Below are positions 25,298 through 33,741 of a DNA stretch of 42,952 bases, piece after piece. The number at the start of each line of letters is the position of its first letter. The first letter of the stretch is position 1. The notes under the pieces were generated by a model. It ran no database searches, was not told where the DNA came from, and worked only from the letters and a program-made list of their open reading frames with translations. The stretch lies in contig NZ_JBGQQU010000032.1 of NCBI RefSeq assembly GCF_045528445.1, positions 1-42,952 of the forward strand. Direction: 5' to 3'. A program made the translations under genes and the position numbers. The stretch is from Desemzia sp045528445. Its GTDB lineage: Bacteria; Bacillota; Bacilli; Lactobacillales; Carnobacteriaceae.

Positions 25298-26308
25298 ATG
25301 AAAATAGTAGTACTTGCAGGGGGTATAAGCGAAGAAAGAAATGTCTCACTGTCTTCTGGCAGCCAAATAGCGAATGCTTTAATGAAAAAAGAGCATGAAG
25401 TATTGTTGATAGACCTAGCTCAAGATAATGAGGAAACTAGTGACTTTGATAGTGCTTATTCTTTAAATCATCAGGATGAATATTTATTTCAGGTATCTGA
25501 AGAAACGCCTAGTGTTTTTATGAAAAATACTCAAAAAGATACAGTGGGGAAAAATGTTCTCAACATCTGCAAAACAGCTGATATAGTTTTTATAGCTCTT
25601 CATGGTGGGATTGGTGAGAACGGTCAAATTCAAGCCTTATTTGATATTCATGGTATACGATATACTGGATCAGGATACAAGAGTAGTCTTCTCGCGATGG
25701 ATAAAGTCATCTCGAAAGAACTGATGGCTTTTCATCATATTCCAACACCAAAATGGACAGTTATAAAAAAAATAAAGGATGCGAGCACGGTGACATTACC
25801 AGCAGTTGTGAAGCCAAACGATAGTGGATCGAGTATTGGAGTAGAGATTGTGTCTGATAAAAAAGAATTAAGCACGGCATTAAAATCAGCTTTTAACTAT
25901 TCTCAAACTGTATTAGTAGAAGAAAGAATTATTGGTCGGGAGTTTTCGGTGGGAATCGTAGGGGAAAAAGCGTTGCCCGTTATAGAAGTGATACCTAAAG
26001 CTGGATTTTATGATTACAAAAATAAGTACCAAGCCGGTTTTACAGAAGAAATTACGCCAGCACATTTAAATGAAGAATCAACAAAAACGATGCAAAAATT
26101 AGCTCTTCAAGTTCATCATCTTTTAGGACTAACGATCTATTCGAGAATTGATTTTATGATGGATGATAATGAAAATATCTATTTCATAGAAGCTAATTCA
26201 CTTCCAGGCATGACACCTACCAGCTTGATTCCTCAAGAAGCTGCAGCTGCGGGCATCAGCTATATAGATTTATGTGAAATGATTGTAGAAAATTCTTTAG
26301 CGAAATAG
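25298..26308 (+). CDS. ddl: D-alanine--D-alanine ligase family protein
   Basis: ATP-grasp ligase of 336 residues that would join two D-Ala for peptidoglycan. The N-terminal GGISEERNVSLSSG carries the conserved Glu (residue 13). ALHGGIGENGQIQ, VVKPNDSGSSIGV, VEERIIGREFSVG, RIDFMMDD and FIEANSLPGMTPTSL follow in family order. The omega-loop reads DYKNKYQAG: the Lys-Tyr pair is that of D-Ala-adding ligases, whereas VanA-type D-lactate ligases have His here. ATG after GAGGAG. It stands alone between two terminators in the accessory region, so it may be an extra copy beside the main cell-wall ddl, which is not in this window. Confidence 0.85.
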   Translation: MKIVVLAGGISEERNVSLSSGSQIANALMKKEHEVLLIDLAQDNEETSDFDSAYSLNHQDEYLFQVSEETPSVFMKNTQKDTVGKNVLNICKTADIVFIALHGGIGENGQIQALFDIHGIRYTGSGYKSSLLAMDKVISKELMAFHHIPTPKWTVIKKIKDASTVTLPAVVKPNDSGSSIGVEIVSDKKELSTALKSAFNYSQTVLVEERIIGREFSVGIVGEKALPVIEVIPKAGFYDYKNKYQAGFTEEITPAHLNEESTKTMQKLALQVHHLLGLTIYSRIDFMMDDNENIYFIEANSLPGMTPTSLIPQEAAAAGISYIDLCEMIVENSLAK

Positions 26309-26353
26309 TTCTGTGTTTTTTGAAAGAAAATGAATGAAATAAATTACTTATAG

Positions 26354-26398
26354 CATTCCCTTAGTGAGTTTGTATCTCAGTAAGGGAATGTTATTTTT
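26354..26398 (+). terminator. Terminator after the ddl-like gene
   Basis: CATTCCCTTAGTGAG and CTCAGTAAGGGAATG (ending at 26390) form a 15-base stem with one mismatch, followed by TTATTTTTTT. Confidence 0.92.
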
Positions 26399-26441
26399 TT
26401 AGAAATAATAACATGAATTATACAAAGTGCTCTATTTTATA

Positions 26442-26450
26442 TGATACAAT
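26442..26450 (+). promoter_or_regulatory. Probable extended -10 promoter of the S41 gene cluster
   Basis: TGA followed by TACAAT (26445-26450) is an extended -10 element. No good -35 is visible. It lies about 85 bases before the first start codon. Confidence 0.45.
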
Positions 26451-26532
26451 GATTAAAATAAGATGAATTTTGAATGATATAGAGATGCGGTATATGTCAG
26501 ACTTAAATCGCAATTGCAGAAAGGAATTAAAC

Positions 26533-27783
26533 ATGTTTACAAAAGAAGAAATCTATAAAGACATCCAAAAAATTATGAAGGAAGATTATGCGGGGTACAT
26601 AGACAGCCAACATCTAAATCAACCTGACCGATACACCATAACTAATGATATGAGTGATCAAGAATTTGAAGAAACCATTGAAGATTATTTATTGGATTTT
26701 AATGATGGTCATTTATGGTTTGGGGCTAGAAATACAGAAATGCCTTATATCGGTTTTTCTGTAAGACGCTATAAGGATGCTTTGTACGTGACAAGTTCAC
26801 CTGAAGAAAAGCGTCTTATGGAGAGGGATAAAATAACGCTGATTGATGGAATTAGTATCCCAGAACTAGCCATTACTTATGCAAAACGTTTAGAGGACAA
26901 TGTACCTGAACGACAAAGATGGAATGCTGTTCTGACCAAAGCTACAACGATACAAGTTGAAAGAAATCATACATCATTTGTTGTAACTCTTGCTAGTTAT
27001 GATAGACCACCTAGAGTACCTGAATATTCTTTTAAACAAGTAGAACCAAATACTGCCTACATAAAACTCACGGATTTTGCACAAGAAGCTCCAATCCAAA
27101 AAATTATTCAAGACAATAAGGCAGCTTTGAAGACGAGCGAAAACTTGGTAATTGATGTCCGTGTGAATCATGGTGGAAATGACTTTTTTTATTTTTCTTT
27201 ATTGGCTTATATGTTTGATAAAAAAGTAACCTTTACAGACTTGTTTGCAGAGGATGAAAACATGCTGACGAATTATACAGAACGAAATTATCAGCTATGG
27301 GTTCCAGAGCTAAAAGCCTATTTAATGCAAGAATTGGATGATGATACAAGAGATAGGGCAGAAGATGAAATAGAATTGTTTGAACAAAACAGACATAAAG
27401 GGTTAGTGGATGTTCTTGAAGATTCTGATGTCATAATTGAAGGGCGTTCGACTCCAGCAAACGTGTATGTCTTATCCGATTATTCTTGTGCCAGTTCAGG
27501 AGATACTTTTGTATCAAATGCTAAGAAATCTCCAAAGGTTACTGTTGTAGGGCGAGCGACTATGGGAATCATAGACTATATGAATGTGGTCACTGTAGAT
27601 TACGGGGACTTTGAATTTGTTTATAGTATCTCCAAAATGAATCAAAAATATGCCACAAATGGGAGAGGAATTGCACCTGATATTTACATTCCATGGACAC
27701 CGGAACATTTGACAGAAGATAAAGACTTGGCTTATGTACTTGAGTTGATTAAGAACAAAAATAAGGAAGTAGATGAAAATTGA
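26533..27783 (+). CDS. S41 (C-terminal processing) peptidase family protein, cytoplasmic
   Basis: 416 residues without a signal peptide or membrane segment. The C-terminal half carries the S41 core: YIKLTDFAQEAPIQKI, LVIDVRVNHGGNDFFYFSLL, then VYVLSDYSCASSGDTFVSNA with the probable nucleophile Ser, and GRGIAPDIYIPWTPEHL. The N-terminal part is not a recognised domain. The ATG at 26533 has AAAGGA upstream; the longer frame begins at a TTG without a site. It is the first gene of an apparent four-gene unit and its stop overlaps the next start. Substrate unknown. Confidence 0.8.
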   Translation: MFTKEEIYKDIQKIMKEDYAGYIDSQHLNQPDRYTITNDMSDQEFEETIEDYLLDFNDGHLWFGARNTEMPYIGFSVRRYKDALYVTSSPEEKRLMERDKITLIDGISIPELAITYAKRLEDNVPERQRWNAVLTKATTIQVERNHTSFVVTLASYDRPPRVPEYSFKQVEPNTAYIKLTDFAQEAPIQKIIQDNKAALKTSENLVIDVRVNHGGNDFFYFSLLAYMFDKKVTFTDLFAEDENMLTNYTERNYQLWVPELKAYLMQELDDDTRDRAEDEIELFEQNRHKGLVDVLEDSDVIIEGRSTPANVYVLSDYSCASSGDTFVSNAKKSPKVTVVGRATMGIIDYMNVVTVDYGDFEFVYSISKMNQKYATNGRGIAPDIYIPWTPEHLTEDKDLAYVLELIKNKNKEVDEN

Positions 27784-28322
27784 TGATTGATAATTTAGTG
27801 ATTCGGCCAATTGAACAAAAAGATTTACCTCGCCTTTGGGAGCTGAGTTTTAAAGAAGAAGCGCCTGAATGGAAGAAATGGGACGCGCCTTATTACCCTC
27901 ACCGTGCGATGGAATACGAAGAATTCTTACCGATGGGTGAAAAGTGGATGGGCCAAGATGATATGTGGGTTGTAGTACTGGAAGGAAACTTGATAGGAAT
28001 CGTGACTTACTATTGGGAACACAAACCTTCTCTTTGGTTGGAAATGGGGATCATATTGTATTCTGGCAATCAGTGGGAAAAAGGCATCGGCACAGAAGTG
28101 ATGCGTCGTTGGATAGATCGTTTGTTTGCGACCATGCCGCTAGTACGTGTCGGATACACTACTTGGTCTGGCAATAAACGCATGATTCGAGTAGGTGAAA
28201 AATTAGGCATGCAAATGGAAGCCCGTATCCGTAAAGTCCGTTATTACGATGGAAAATATTACGACTCCATTCGCATGGGCATGTTAAGAGAAGAGTGGGA
28301 AGAGTTGCTCGATACAAAATAA
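27783..28322 (+). CDS. GNAT family N-acetyltransferase (RimJ/RimL-like)
   Basis: 179 residues. It starts MIDNLVIRPIEQKDLPRLWE, with the acetyl-CoA loop GNQWEKGIGTEVMRRWID (near 99-116) and the C-terminal GNKRMIRVGEKLGMQMEARI, a usual GNAT ending. The ATG overlaps the TGA of the preceding protease gene (TGATG), a sign of translational coupling. The substrate cannot be told; the RimJ/L-like build suggests a protein N-terminus, an amine or a small molecule. Confidence 0.85.
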   Translation: MIDNLVIRPIEQKDLPRLWELSFKEEAPEWKKWDAPYYPHRAMEYEEFLPMGEKWMGQDDMWVVVLEGNLIGIVTYYWEHKPSLWLEMGIILYSGNQWEKGIGTEVMRRWIDRLFATMPLVRVGYTTWSGNKRMIRVGEKLGMQMEARIRKVRYYDGKYYDSIRMGMLREEWEELLDTK

Positions 28323-28353
28323 TGGTGCCGGAAACAGCTGTGAGGAGGATTTT

Positions 28354-29097
28354 ATGATTTTACATACAGATGTAAAGGGAAAAGGAGAACCCTTAGTGCT
28401 TTTCCATTCATTTGGCAATACTGGTTCTTCCATGTACGAAGAGGTGACACAGTTTTTTGTCGATAAAAACTATCAAGTCATACGCCCAGATTTAAGAGGT
28501 CATGGGGGATCAGAAGGAGAAATACAGCATTACTTTAGTTATGCTGCAGACGATGTGAAAGATACTCTAGATTCTTTTGGCATTGAAAAATGTCACATTG
28601 CAGGTGTTTCTTATGGTGGGATTGAAGTACTGTTGTTTGCGCAAAAGTATCCTGAATACGTGAAGTCACTAACGGTATCAGGTGTTTTTCCAATCAAACC
28701 AGAAGATTGGGACGAAAGTGAACAAGAAGAAGCTGACGGGCTAAAAAGTATCCGAGCCAATAAAGAAGTTGCTTTCGTATTAGATGAGATGCATGGCACT
28801 GGCGATTGGAGAAGACTATTTCAATCCGTGATTGATAATGAAGAGGCTTATCCATTTGATCAAATAAGAGATGTTTCAATTATAAGCGTCCCAATGTTGT
28901 GCATTTCTGGTGGTTCTTCTGAAAAAGAAATAGCTAACGCTCTAAATTTCAAGGAACTCAATCCTGAAATTCACATGTCGATCATTCCTTTTGCGGGGCA
29001 TTTAGTTTCCGAAGACCAACCATTGATCTATTCACAGACACTTCATTGTTTTATTTGTGAAGTAGAGCGATTAGTGTCTCAAAACCATATTTACTAG
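28354..29097 (+). CDS. Alpha/beta hydrolase
   Basis: 247 residues with an alpha/beta-hydrolase fold. The oxyanion region is LFHSFGNTGSS (near 16-26), strand-turn PDLRGHGGSEG, nucleophile elbow AGVSYGG (Ser near 87), and the catalytic His in PFAGHLVSEDQP near the C-terminus. The acid residue would lie around SGGSSEKE. ATG after GAGGAGG. It lies 31 bases after the upstream acetyltransferase and 14 before the next one, on one likely transcript. Substrate unknown. Confidence 0.85.
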   Translation: MILHTDVKGKGEPLVLFHSFGNTGSSMYEEVTQFFVDKNYQVIRPDLRGHGGSEGEIQHYFSYAADDVKDTLDSFGIEKCHIAGVSYGGIEVLLFAQKYPEYVKSLTVSGVFPIKPEDWDESEQEEADGLKSIRANKEVAFVLDEMHGTGDWRRLFQSVIDNEEAYPFDQIRDVSIISVPMLCISGGSSEKEIANALNFKELNPEIHMSIIPFAGHLVSEDQPLIYSQTLHCFICEVERLVSQNHIY

Positions 29098-29111
29098 GAG
29101 CTGCTGTACTG

Positions 29112-29663
29112 ATGGATATCAAAATCAGAGTTAAAGACGATTCAACTATAACGGACGAAGAGTTACAAGATATTGAGATGTTGTTTAACAATGAATATAC
29201 CGATAAGGACGACATTTGGGAAAGAGAGTCCCCATATGGTTTCTCTCCAGCGGATATGCGGGTTATGGCTTATGAGAATGGCAAACTTGTTGGGCATATT
29301 GGTGCAGAAAAAAGATGGGTATCTGTTGGAGAGGGCATAGTAAAAATTGCTGTTATCGGAGGGGTACTAGTGGATAAAGAGTATCGTAGTTTTGGCATAG
29401 CTACGCAACTAATGCATCGGTTAATAGAGGTTATGCAAAAGAGTGAGTATGCTCATTTTGGATACTTAGGTTGTAGAGAAGAAGTTGTCCAGTTTTATAG
29501 ATCATGCGGATTTGAACGGATTCAACGGACGGAAACGGTTAAGAAGAACTTTTCCAATGATTACGTGACAAGAAGTGGCTTTCTAATTCTTATCTGCTCG
29601 ATTACAAAAGATGCAAGTACATTTCCAGCAGGGAATATTCATTTGCATGGTACGGCATGGTAA
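29112..29663 (+). CDS. GNAT family N-acetyltransferase
   Basis: 183 residues. The GNAT core is visible as VMAYENGKLVGHIGAEKRWV, then KIAVIGGVLVDKEYRSFGIA with the acetyl-CoA binding turn, and FYRSCGFERIQRT. The ending PAGNIHLHGTAW recalls the tail of NodA and AAC(2')-type enzymes, but this is a loose likeness and no resistance function is claimed. An AGGAG site lies about 13 bases before the ATG, a rather long spacing. Last gene of the S41-GNAT-hydrolase-GNAT unit. Confidence 0.8.
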   Translation: MDIKIRVKDDSTITDEELQDIEMLFNNEYTDKDDIWERESPYGFSPADMRVMAYENGKLVGHIGAEKRWVSVGEGIVKIAVIGGVLVDKEYRSFGIATQLMHRLIEVMQKSEYAHFGYLGCREEVVQFYRSCGFERIQRTETVKKNFSNDYVTRSGFLILICSITKDASTFPAGNIHLHGTAW

Positions 29664-29694
29664 GAATACAGATAAACGTTAGGGTGCAAAAAAG

Positions 29695-29730
29695 ATGAAT
29701 TACTTAAGTTTAATAAACCAAATATTCTGA
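29695..29730 (+). other. Possible 11-residue leader peptide before the ABC-F pair
   Basis: ATG at 29695 with AGGGTG about 8 bases upstream codes for MNYLSLINQIF, then TGA. The 56 bases after it contain CCTTAAGG and other short self-complementary stretches. ABC-F genes are often controlled by such leader peptides, hence the mention. The evidence is thin. Confidence 0.25.
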
Positions 29731-29786
29731 GAACGTAAGCCTTAAGGGAACTAAAGGGTTGAAATTCTCTGTGAGGAGGAATTTTT

Positions 29787-30086
29787 GTGAGTGTTAAAAG
29801 AGCTTCATATTCTCTACTGGTTACAATATTACTGTTTGTAGGCATATTCGCTGTTTATCTAGAGAGTCCTTTTAATTCAGGAATTTATTTTATGGGAATA
29901 GGAGTCTTGTGTTTATTGATATTTTGTTCAATATCTCTAATCTTATTTGCAAAGAAAAATATCTTCATCAAATTAAACACCATTAGATTAGTAAGCTTAT
30001 TGATTTTGACAGGTTACATATTCACTATTTTAATACTGGTATATATTTTTTGGATTTGGGCTGTTTTTATTGTGCCTTGGAGTTAG
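29787..30086 (+). CDS. Small three-helix membrane protein
   Basis: 99 residues, nearly all hydrophobic, with three predicted membrane segments (about 7-25, 33-55 and 66-95). GTG start 6 bases after GAGGAGGA. It lies 12 bases ahead of the ABC-F gene, so the two are very probably co-transcribed and perhaps coupled. I do not recognise the family. A membrane partner for an ABC-F protein would be unusual because ABC-F proteins work on the ribosome. Confidence 0.7.
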   Translation: MSVKRASYSLLVTILLFVGIFAVYLESPFNSGIYFMGIGVLCLLIFCSISLILFAKKNIFIKLNTIRLVSLLILTGYIFTILILVYIFWIWAVFIVPWS

Positions 30087-30098
30087 GAGGGAAATTAA

Positions 30099-31562
30099 TT
30101 GTCAAAAAATATATTGTTAAAAGATGTCACTTTTCAGCACGACAAAATGACAGAGCCCATTTTTGATGGAATGAATGTCAGTATCAATGAGGAGTGGAAG
30201 TTAGGGCTTCTCGGGAAAAATGGAAGCGGAAAAACAACTCTGCTGGACCTTTTACTAGGAAATTTGGATTACCGAGGAATTATTGAAACACCTTTGGAAT
30301 TTACTTACTTCCCAAATTACCCAGAAAATGCAGGAAGTGAATTCACGATTGATCTACTGTTGAGCAGGAATCCAGCTGTGGAGCAGTGGGAAATAGAAAA
30401 AGAGCTTCATGCTTTAGAGTTGCCTTATGACCTGTTGTATCAACCATTTGCTACTTTAAGTGGTGGAGAACAGGCGAAAATGATGTTGCTAGAATTGTTT
30501 TTAGATGAACATAAATTTCCTTTGATTGATGAGCCGACCAATAATTTAGATTTGCATGGGCGAAATCTAGTTGCTCAATACTTAAATAAACAGAAAGGGT
30601 ATATCGTCGTGAGTCATGATGAAGCCTTTTTGAATCAATTTGTAGACCATGTCCTGTCTATCAATAAACAAACGATCGAGTTGATTGCCGGAGATGTAGA
30701 AACATGGCGAACAGAGTTAACAAACGCAAATAATTTAGCTTTGGAAAGAAATGGCCAGCTGAAAAAAGAAATCACTCGCTTAAAAGACACTTCTAAACGG
30801 ATGGCTGATTGGGGTAGCCAGAAAGAAAATGCGTCTAAAGATGCTTCTTCACGTAGATTAGCTGCTAAGCAAATGAAAAAATCAAAAGCGGTCCAAAAAC
30901 GACGAGACAATAAAATAGACGAAAAATCTCAACTCATAGACAATGTTCAGAATATCAGGGAACTGGAAATGCATGTCTTGGTTCCTAAAAAGAGATTGAT
31001 TACCATGAAAGATTTCTCAATTCTTCGGAATGGTGAACCTTTATTCCAGCCGATTAGTTTTGAACTTCTTCCAGGAGACCGATTATTCATAAAAGGGAAC
31101 AATGGTGTTGGAAAATCGACGTTATTAGACTTTATATTGAACCCTTCAGATATGGCAACCGTTGGGACATATAAGATTCAGTTGCCTCCAAAAGTCTCTA
31201 TTTTAGAACAGCGACTGTTAAGAAAAGAGGATTACTTTGGCTTTTTTGATGCATTAGACGGGACTCAACAAGAAGTATTGTGGAGAATTTTAAGTGAATT
31301 GGGATTGTCGAAATCCAAATTTAACGATTCTTCCAGTAAAGAGTGGAGCGAAGGTGAACTAAAGAAAATTAATATCGCTAAAAGTTTATTGATCCCTTCA
31401 GAAGTGTACGTCTGGGATGAAGGGACTAATTATTTAGATATAGATATTGTTTCTCAGTTGATTGATGCTATTCAGTTAAATGAGCCGACTATGTTGGCTG
31501 TAGACCATAATGAAAAGTTTGTTGAAGAAGCTGCTACAAAAGTACTCATTTTAGAAAAATGA
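30099..31562 (+). CDS. ABC-F family ATPase (ribosome-protection type)
   Basis: 487 residues with two ATPase domains and no membrane segment. Domain 1 has LGKNGSGKTTLLDLL (near 37-51), LSGGEQAKMM and LIDEPTNNLD. A charged linker rich in Lys/Arg (about 205-285) follows. Domain 2 has GNNGVGKSTLLDF (near 332), a degenerate signature WSEGELKK and VWDEGTNYLD. Both catalytic Glu residues are present. The weak second signature and length resemble the Lsa/Vga/VmlR group, which remove antibiotics from the ribosome. The actual drug, if any, cannot be told. TTG start 8 bases after TAGGAGGG. Confidence 0.87.
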   Translation: MSKNILLKDVTFQHDKMTEPIFDGMNVSINEEWKLGLLGKNGSGKTTLLDLLLGNLDYRGIIETPLEFTYFPNYPENAGSEFTIDLLLSRNPAVEQWEIEKELHALELPYDLLYQPFATLSGGEQAKMMLLELFLDEHKFPLIDEPTNNLDLHGRNLVAQYLNKQKGYIVVSHDEAFLNQFVDHVLSINKQTIELIAGDVETWRTELTNANNLALERNGQLKKEITRLKDTSKRMADWGSQKENASKDASSRRLAAKQMKKSKAVQKRRDNKIDEKSQLIDNVQNIRELEMHVLVPKKRLITMKDFSILRNGEPLFQPISFELLPGDRLFIKGNNGVGKSTLLDFILNPSDMATVGTYKIQLPPKVSILEQRLLRKEDYFGFFDALDGTQQEVLWRILSELGLSKSKFNDSSSKEWSEGELKKINIAKSLLIPSEVYVWDEGTNYLDIDIVSQLIDAIQLNEPTMLAVDHNEKFVEEAATKVLILEK

Positions 31563-31644
31563 ATGGTTAATCAGAAAATAAAGTGATGATAAGGATGGGT
31601 TAGAAGAAACGTCAAGTATCCATTATTTTAGAGGAGAATAGTTT

Positions 31645-32493
31645 ATGTTTATTCCGTATGAACCAAAATTTGGTGAAGAGATAGATAACTTATTAAAACA
31701 GGCTCCTTATTATTTGATTTGGGGAGAAAAAGCTTCCTTTACATTGCTAGCTCTAGAAGAAGATAGGATTGTGGGGGTGGGCAGTCTATGGAACAATTCA
31801 ATTCATCCATATAGGGATTACATAAGTATTTATATCCATCCAGATTATCGAAAAAAAGGAATCGGGAAAGAACTTTTTGACCAGTTATTTCTTGCTTCAA
31901 ATACTAAAAAGTTGCAAATAACCATTCAATCTACCGACCAACAAGCTTTAGATTTTTTAAATAAGTGTGGCTTTAAATTAGCTCGTAAGTGCTATACACC
32001 AGTACTAAAAGAGGCTAAACCTACTCATTCAGAAAATAATATGTTTATTCATGGAGAAATCGCCTCGTTTGGCATGGCATCTGAAGATAATCAAAAGGAT
32101 ACCTTAGAAATGCAGTTGAAAAACTATATCGATTTCCACCAAATGATTAATCCTTTGAGTGAAGAAATGACAATGACCAAGTGGAAAGAAATCATATTGG
32201 AAGACTTAAGTTTCACTCATTCTAAATTATTGATAGTAGATGGAGAAGTAATGGCTTATATCTTTTTCTACAACACAGAAAATAGTAATGAAATAGAAGT
32301 GGGGTACATTGGTGGGAAAGACATCCAGCAGATTGAAAGCTATCTGCCTTTTTACAAATGGACAATAGAGCAGATGATTGCTCAATACGAGATAATGAGC
32401 ATTGAAGCTGATGATGTGGATCCCTATGCTTTTGCTGCATTGAATAATTTTCAGTATGATGCTAGTTTGTCATTGGATGCTTATATTTTGTAA
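31645..32493 (+). CDS. GNAT acetyltransferase with a second, degenerate GNAT-like half
   Basis: 282 residues. The N-terminal half is a normal GNAT domain: LLALEEDRIVGVGSLWNN and YIHPDYRKKGIGKELFDQLF with the RKKGIGKEL acetyl-CoA loop, then FLNKCGFKLARKCYTP. The C-terminal half (about 135-282) has the rough strand order of a second GNAT fold but no recognisable cofactor loop, so it may be structural. ATG 8 bases after AGAGGAG. It follows the ABC-F gene by 82 bases without an obvious terminator. Confidence 0.8.
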   Translation: MFIPYEPKFGEEIDNLLKQAPYYLIWGEKASFTLLALEEDRIVGVGSLWNNSIHPYRDYISIYIHPDYRKKGIGKELFDQLFLASNTKKLQITIQSTDQQALDFLNKCGFKLARKCYTPVLKEAKPTHSENNMFIHGEIASFGMASEDNQKDTLEMQLKNYIDFHQMINPLSEEMTMTKWKEIILEDLSFTHSKLLIVDGEVMAYIFFYNTENSNEIEVGYIGGKDIQQIESYLPFYKWTIEQMIAQYEIMSIEADDVDPYAFAALNNFQYDASLSLDAYIL

Positions 32494-32637
32494 CTAAGCG
32501 GTGGTGTGACAATGATGAAGTAACGATTCATTATCCTACCACATATAACAGACTAACAGAACAACACGTTTTTAATATAGTTTCTATTAAAAATAAAGGA
32601 TACATAAATAATTAAATTTAGAAAAGGAATGAGCTAT

Positions 32638-33093
32638 TTGGACCGATCAGAAAAAGCTGTTTTTACGAATATGTGTATGATTCAGAATGATAAAGGACAA
32701 ATATTGGTTCAAGATAGAAAAAGCTTGGATTGGCCTGGTTTGACTTTTCCTGGAGGACATGTTGAAAAAAATGAATCTTTTCACGATTCTGTTATCAGAG
32801 AAGTACAAGAAGAAACTGGTCTCATTATAAAAAATCCTATAATATGCGGTATTAAGCAGTTTCAAACGTATTCAGATGAAAGATATGTCGTACTATTCTA
32901 TAGAACAGATACTTTTATAGGTGAACTAACCAGTTCAGATGAAGGGGAAGTTTTTTGGATAGATGAAAATGAATTGTTGAGTTCTCAAACAGCTACAGAT
33001 TTTTTTGAAATGTATGAAATTTTTATAAATCCAAATCTATCAGAATTTTATTACGAATTCTATAACAACAATTGGGAAAAGAAGCTTTTATAA
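32638..33093 (+). CDS. Nudix hydrolase, probable 8-oxo-dGTP diphosphatase type
   Basis: 151 residues with a perfect Nudix box, starting GGHVEKNESFHDSVI and ending REVQEETGL (about residues 40-63). The start DRSEKAVFTNMCMIQNDKGQ and WPGLTFPGGH resemble MutT-like enzymes that sanitise oxidised nucleotides, but substrate is not certain. I chose the TTG at 32638, 9 bases after AAAAGGA; the in-frame ATG at 32629 directly abuts that site and is a poor start. The 144 bases upstream hold no gene. Confidence 0.85.
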   Translation: MDRSEKAVFTNMCMIQNDKGQILVQDRKSLDWPGLTFPGGHVEKNESFHDSVIREVQEETGLIIKNPIICGIKQFQTYSDERYVVLFYRTDTFIGELTSSDEGEVFWIDENELLSSQTATDFFEMYEIFINPNLSEFYYEFYNNNWEKKLL

Positions 33094-33171
33094 TTTTTCA
33101 CAAAAAATATAAATTAGAAAACTCAGTATATCAAGGAAATATAGCACTTAAATAAGAATATGAGGAATGAA

Positions 33172-33646
33172 ATGAAAATAAGAACAGCCGTGATTGAAGA
33201 CGCTAAGTAAATTGCGGTTGTATAGGTGGATGCTTGGAAAATGACCTATAAAAATTTGATTCTTGATGAGTTTTTAAATTAGATTACGTATATGAGCAGA
33301 ATACAGATATGGAGAAATATCCTATCTACTGAAATTGTGTAGATTGCTGAAACTAATGATGAACAAAGTATTGGTTATTCAAATGGGGGAATTGAAAGAA
33401 CAGGCAAATACCCATGATACCTCGTAGAATTATTCGGAATATTATACATTTTATAAGCATATTAGGAAAAAATGATTAGGACGAGAATTGTTTAAATCTG
33501 GCTTCATGGATCTATTAGAAAATGATATTCACTCTATGACGGTTGTAGTATTTGAAGGAAAGCATTCTCAATTATTCTATAAGGCGCTTGGAGAAGTCAA
33601 TATAGATAAAGATGAGTTAGAAATATTTGAGGAAAATTTAAGGTAG
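33172..33646 (+). pseudogene. GNAT acetyltransferase gene broken by many nonsense codons
   Basis: From the ATG at 33172 (GAGG upstream) the frame reads as a GNAT protein interrupted by stops at 33208, 33223, 33280, 33340, 33415, 33454 and 33463. It then shifts by one base in an A6 run (33467-33472), followed by a TGA at 33473 within the cofactor loop, and continues GRELFKSGFMDLL to KALGEVNIDKDELEIF and the TAG at 33644. At several positions the stop fits a lost Gln (CAA to TAA or CAG to TAG), for instance AY-stop-EK, where the family has Gln. The rest remains readable, so decay seems recent or mutation-biased. Confidence 0.85.
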
Positions 33647-33741
33647 TTCTTTATGGATGAAAAGAGACAAGAATATTAATATAAGCTTTGATGAGCTGCC
33701 GATTATGAAATGATCCCTACATTAGACTGGAGGTAAGCAAT

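Noticed and set aside
33172..33646. Stop-codon reassignment (TAG/TAA read as Gln)
   Set aside because: All intact genes nearby use TAA, TAG and TGA as stops, and the gene also has a frameshift and TGA codons; decay is simpler.
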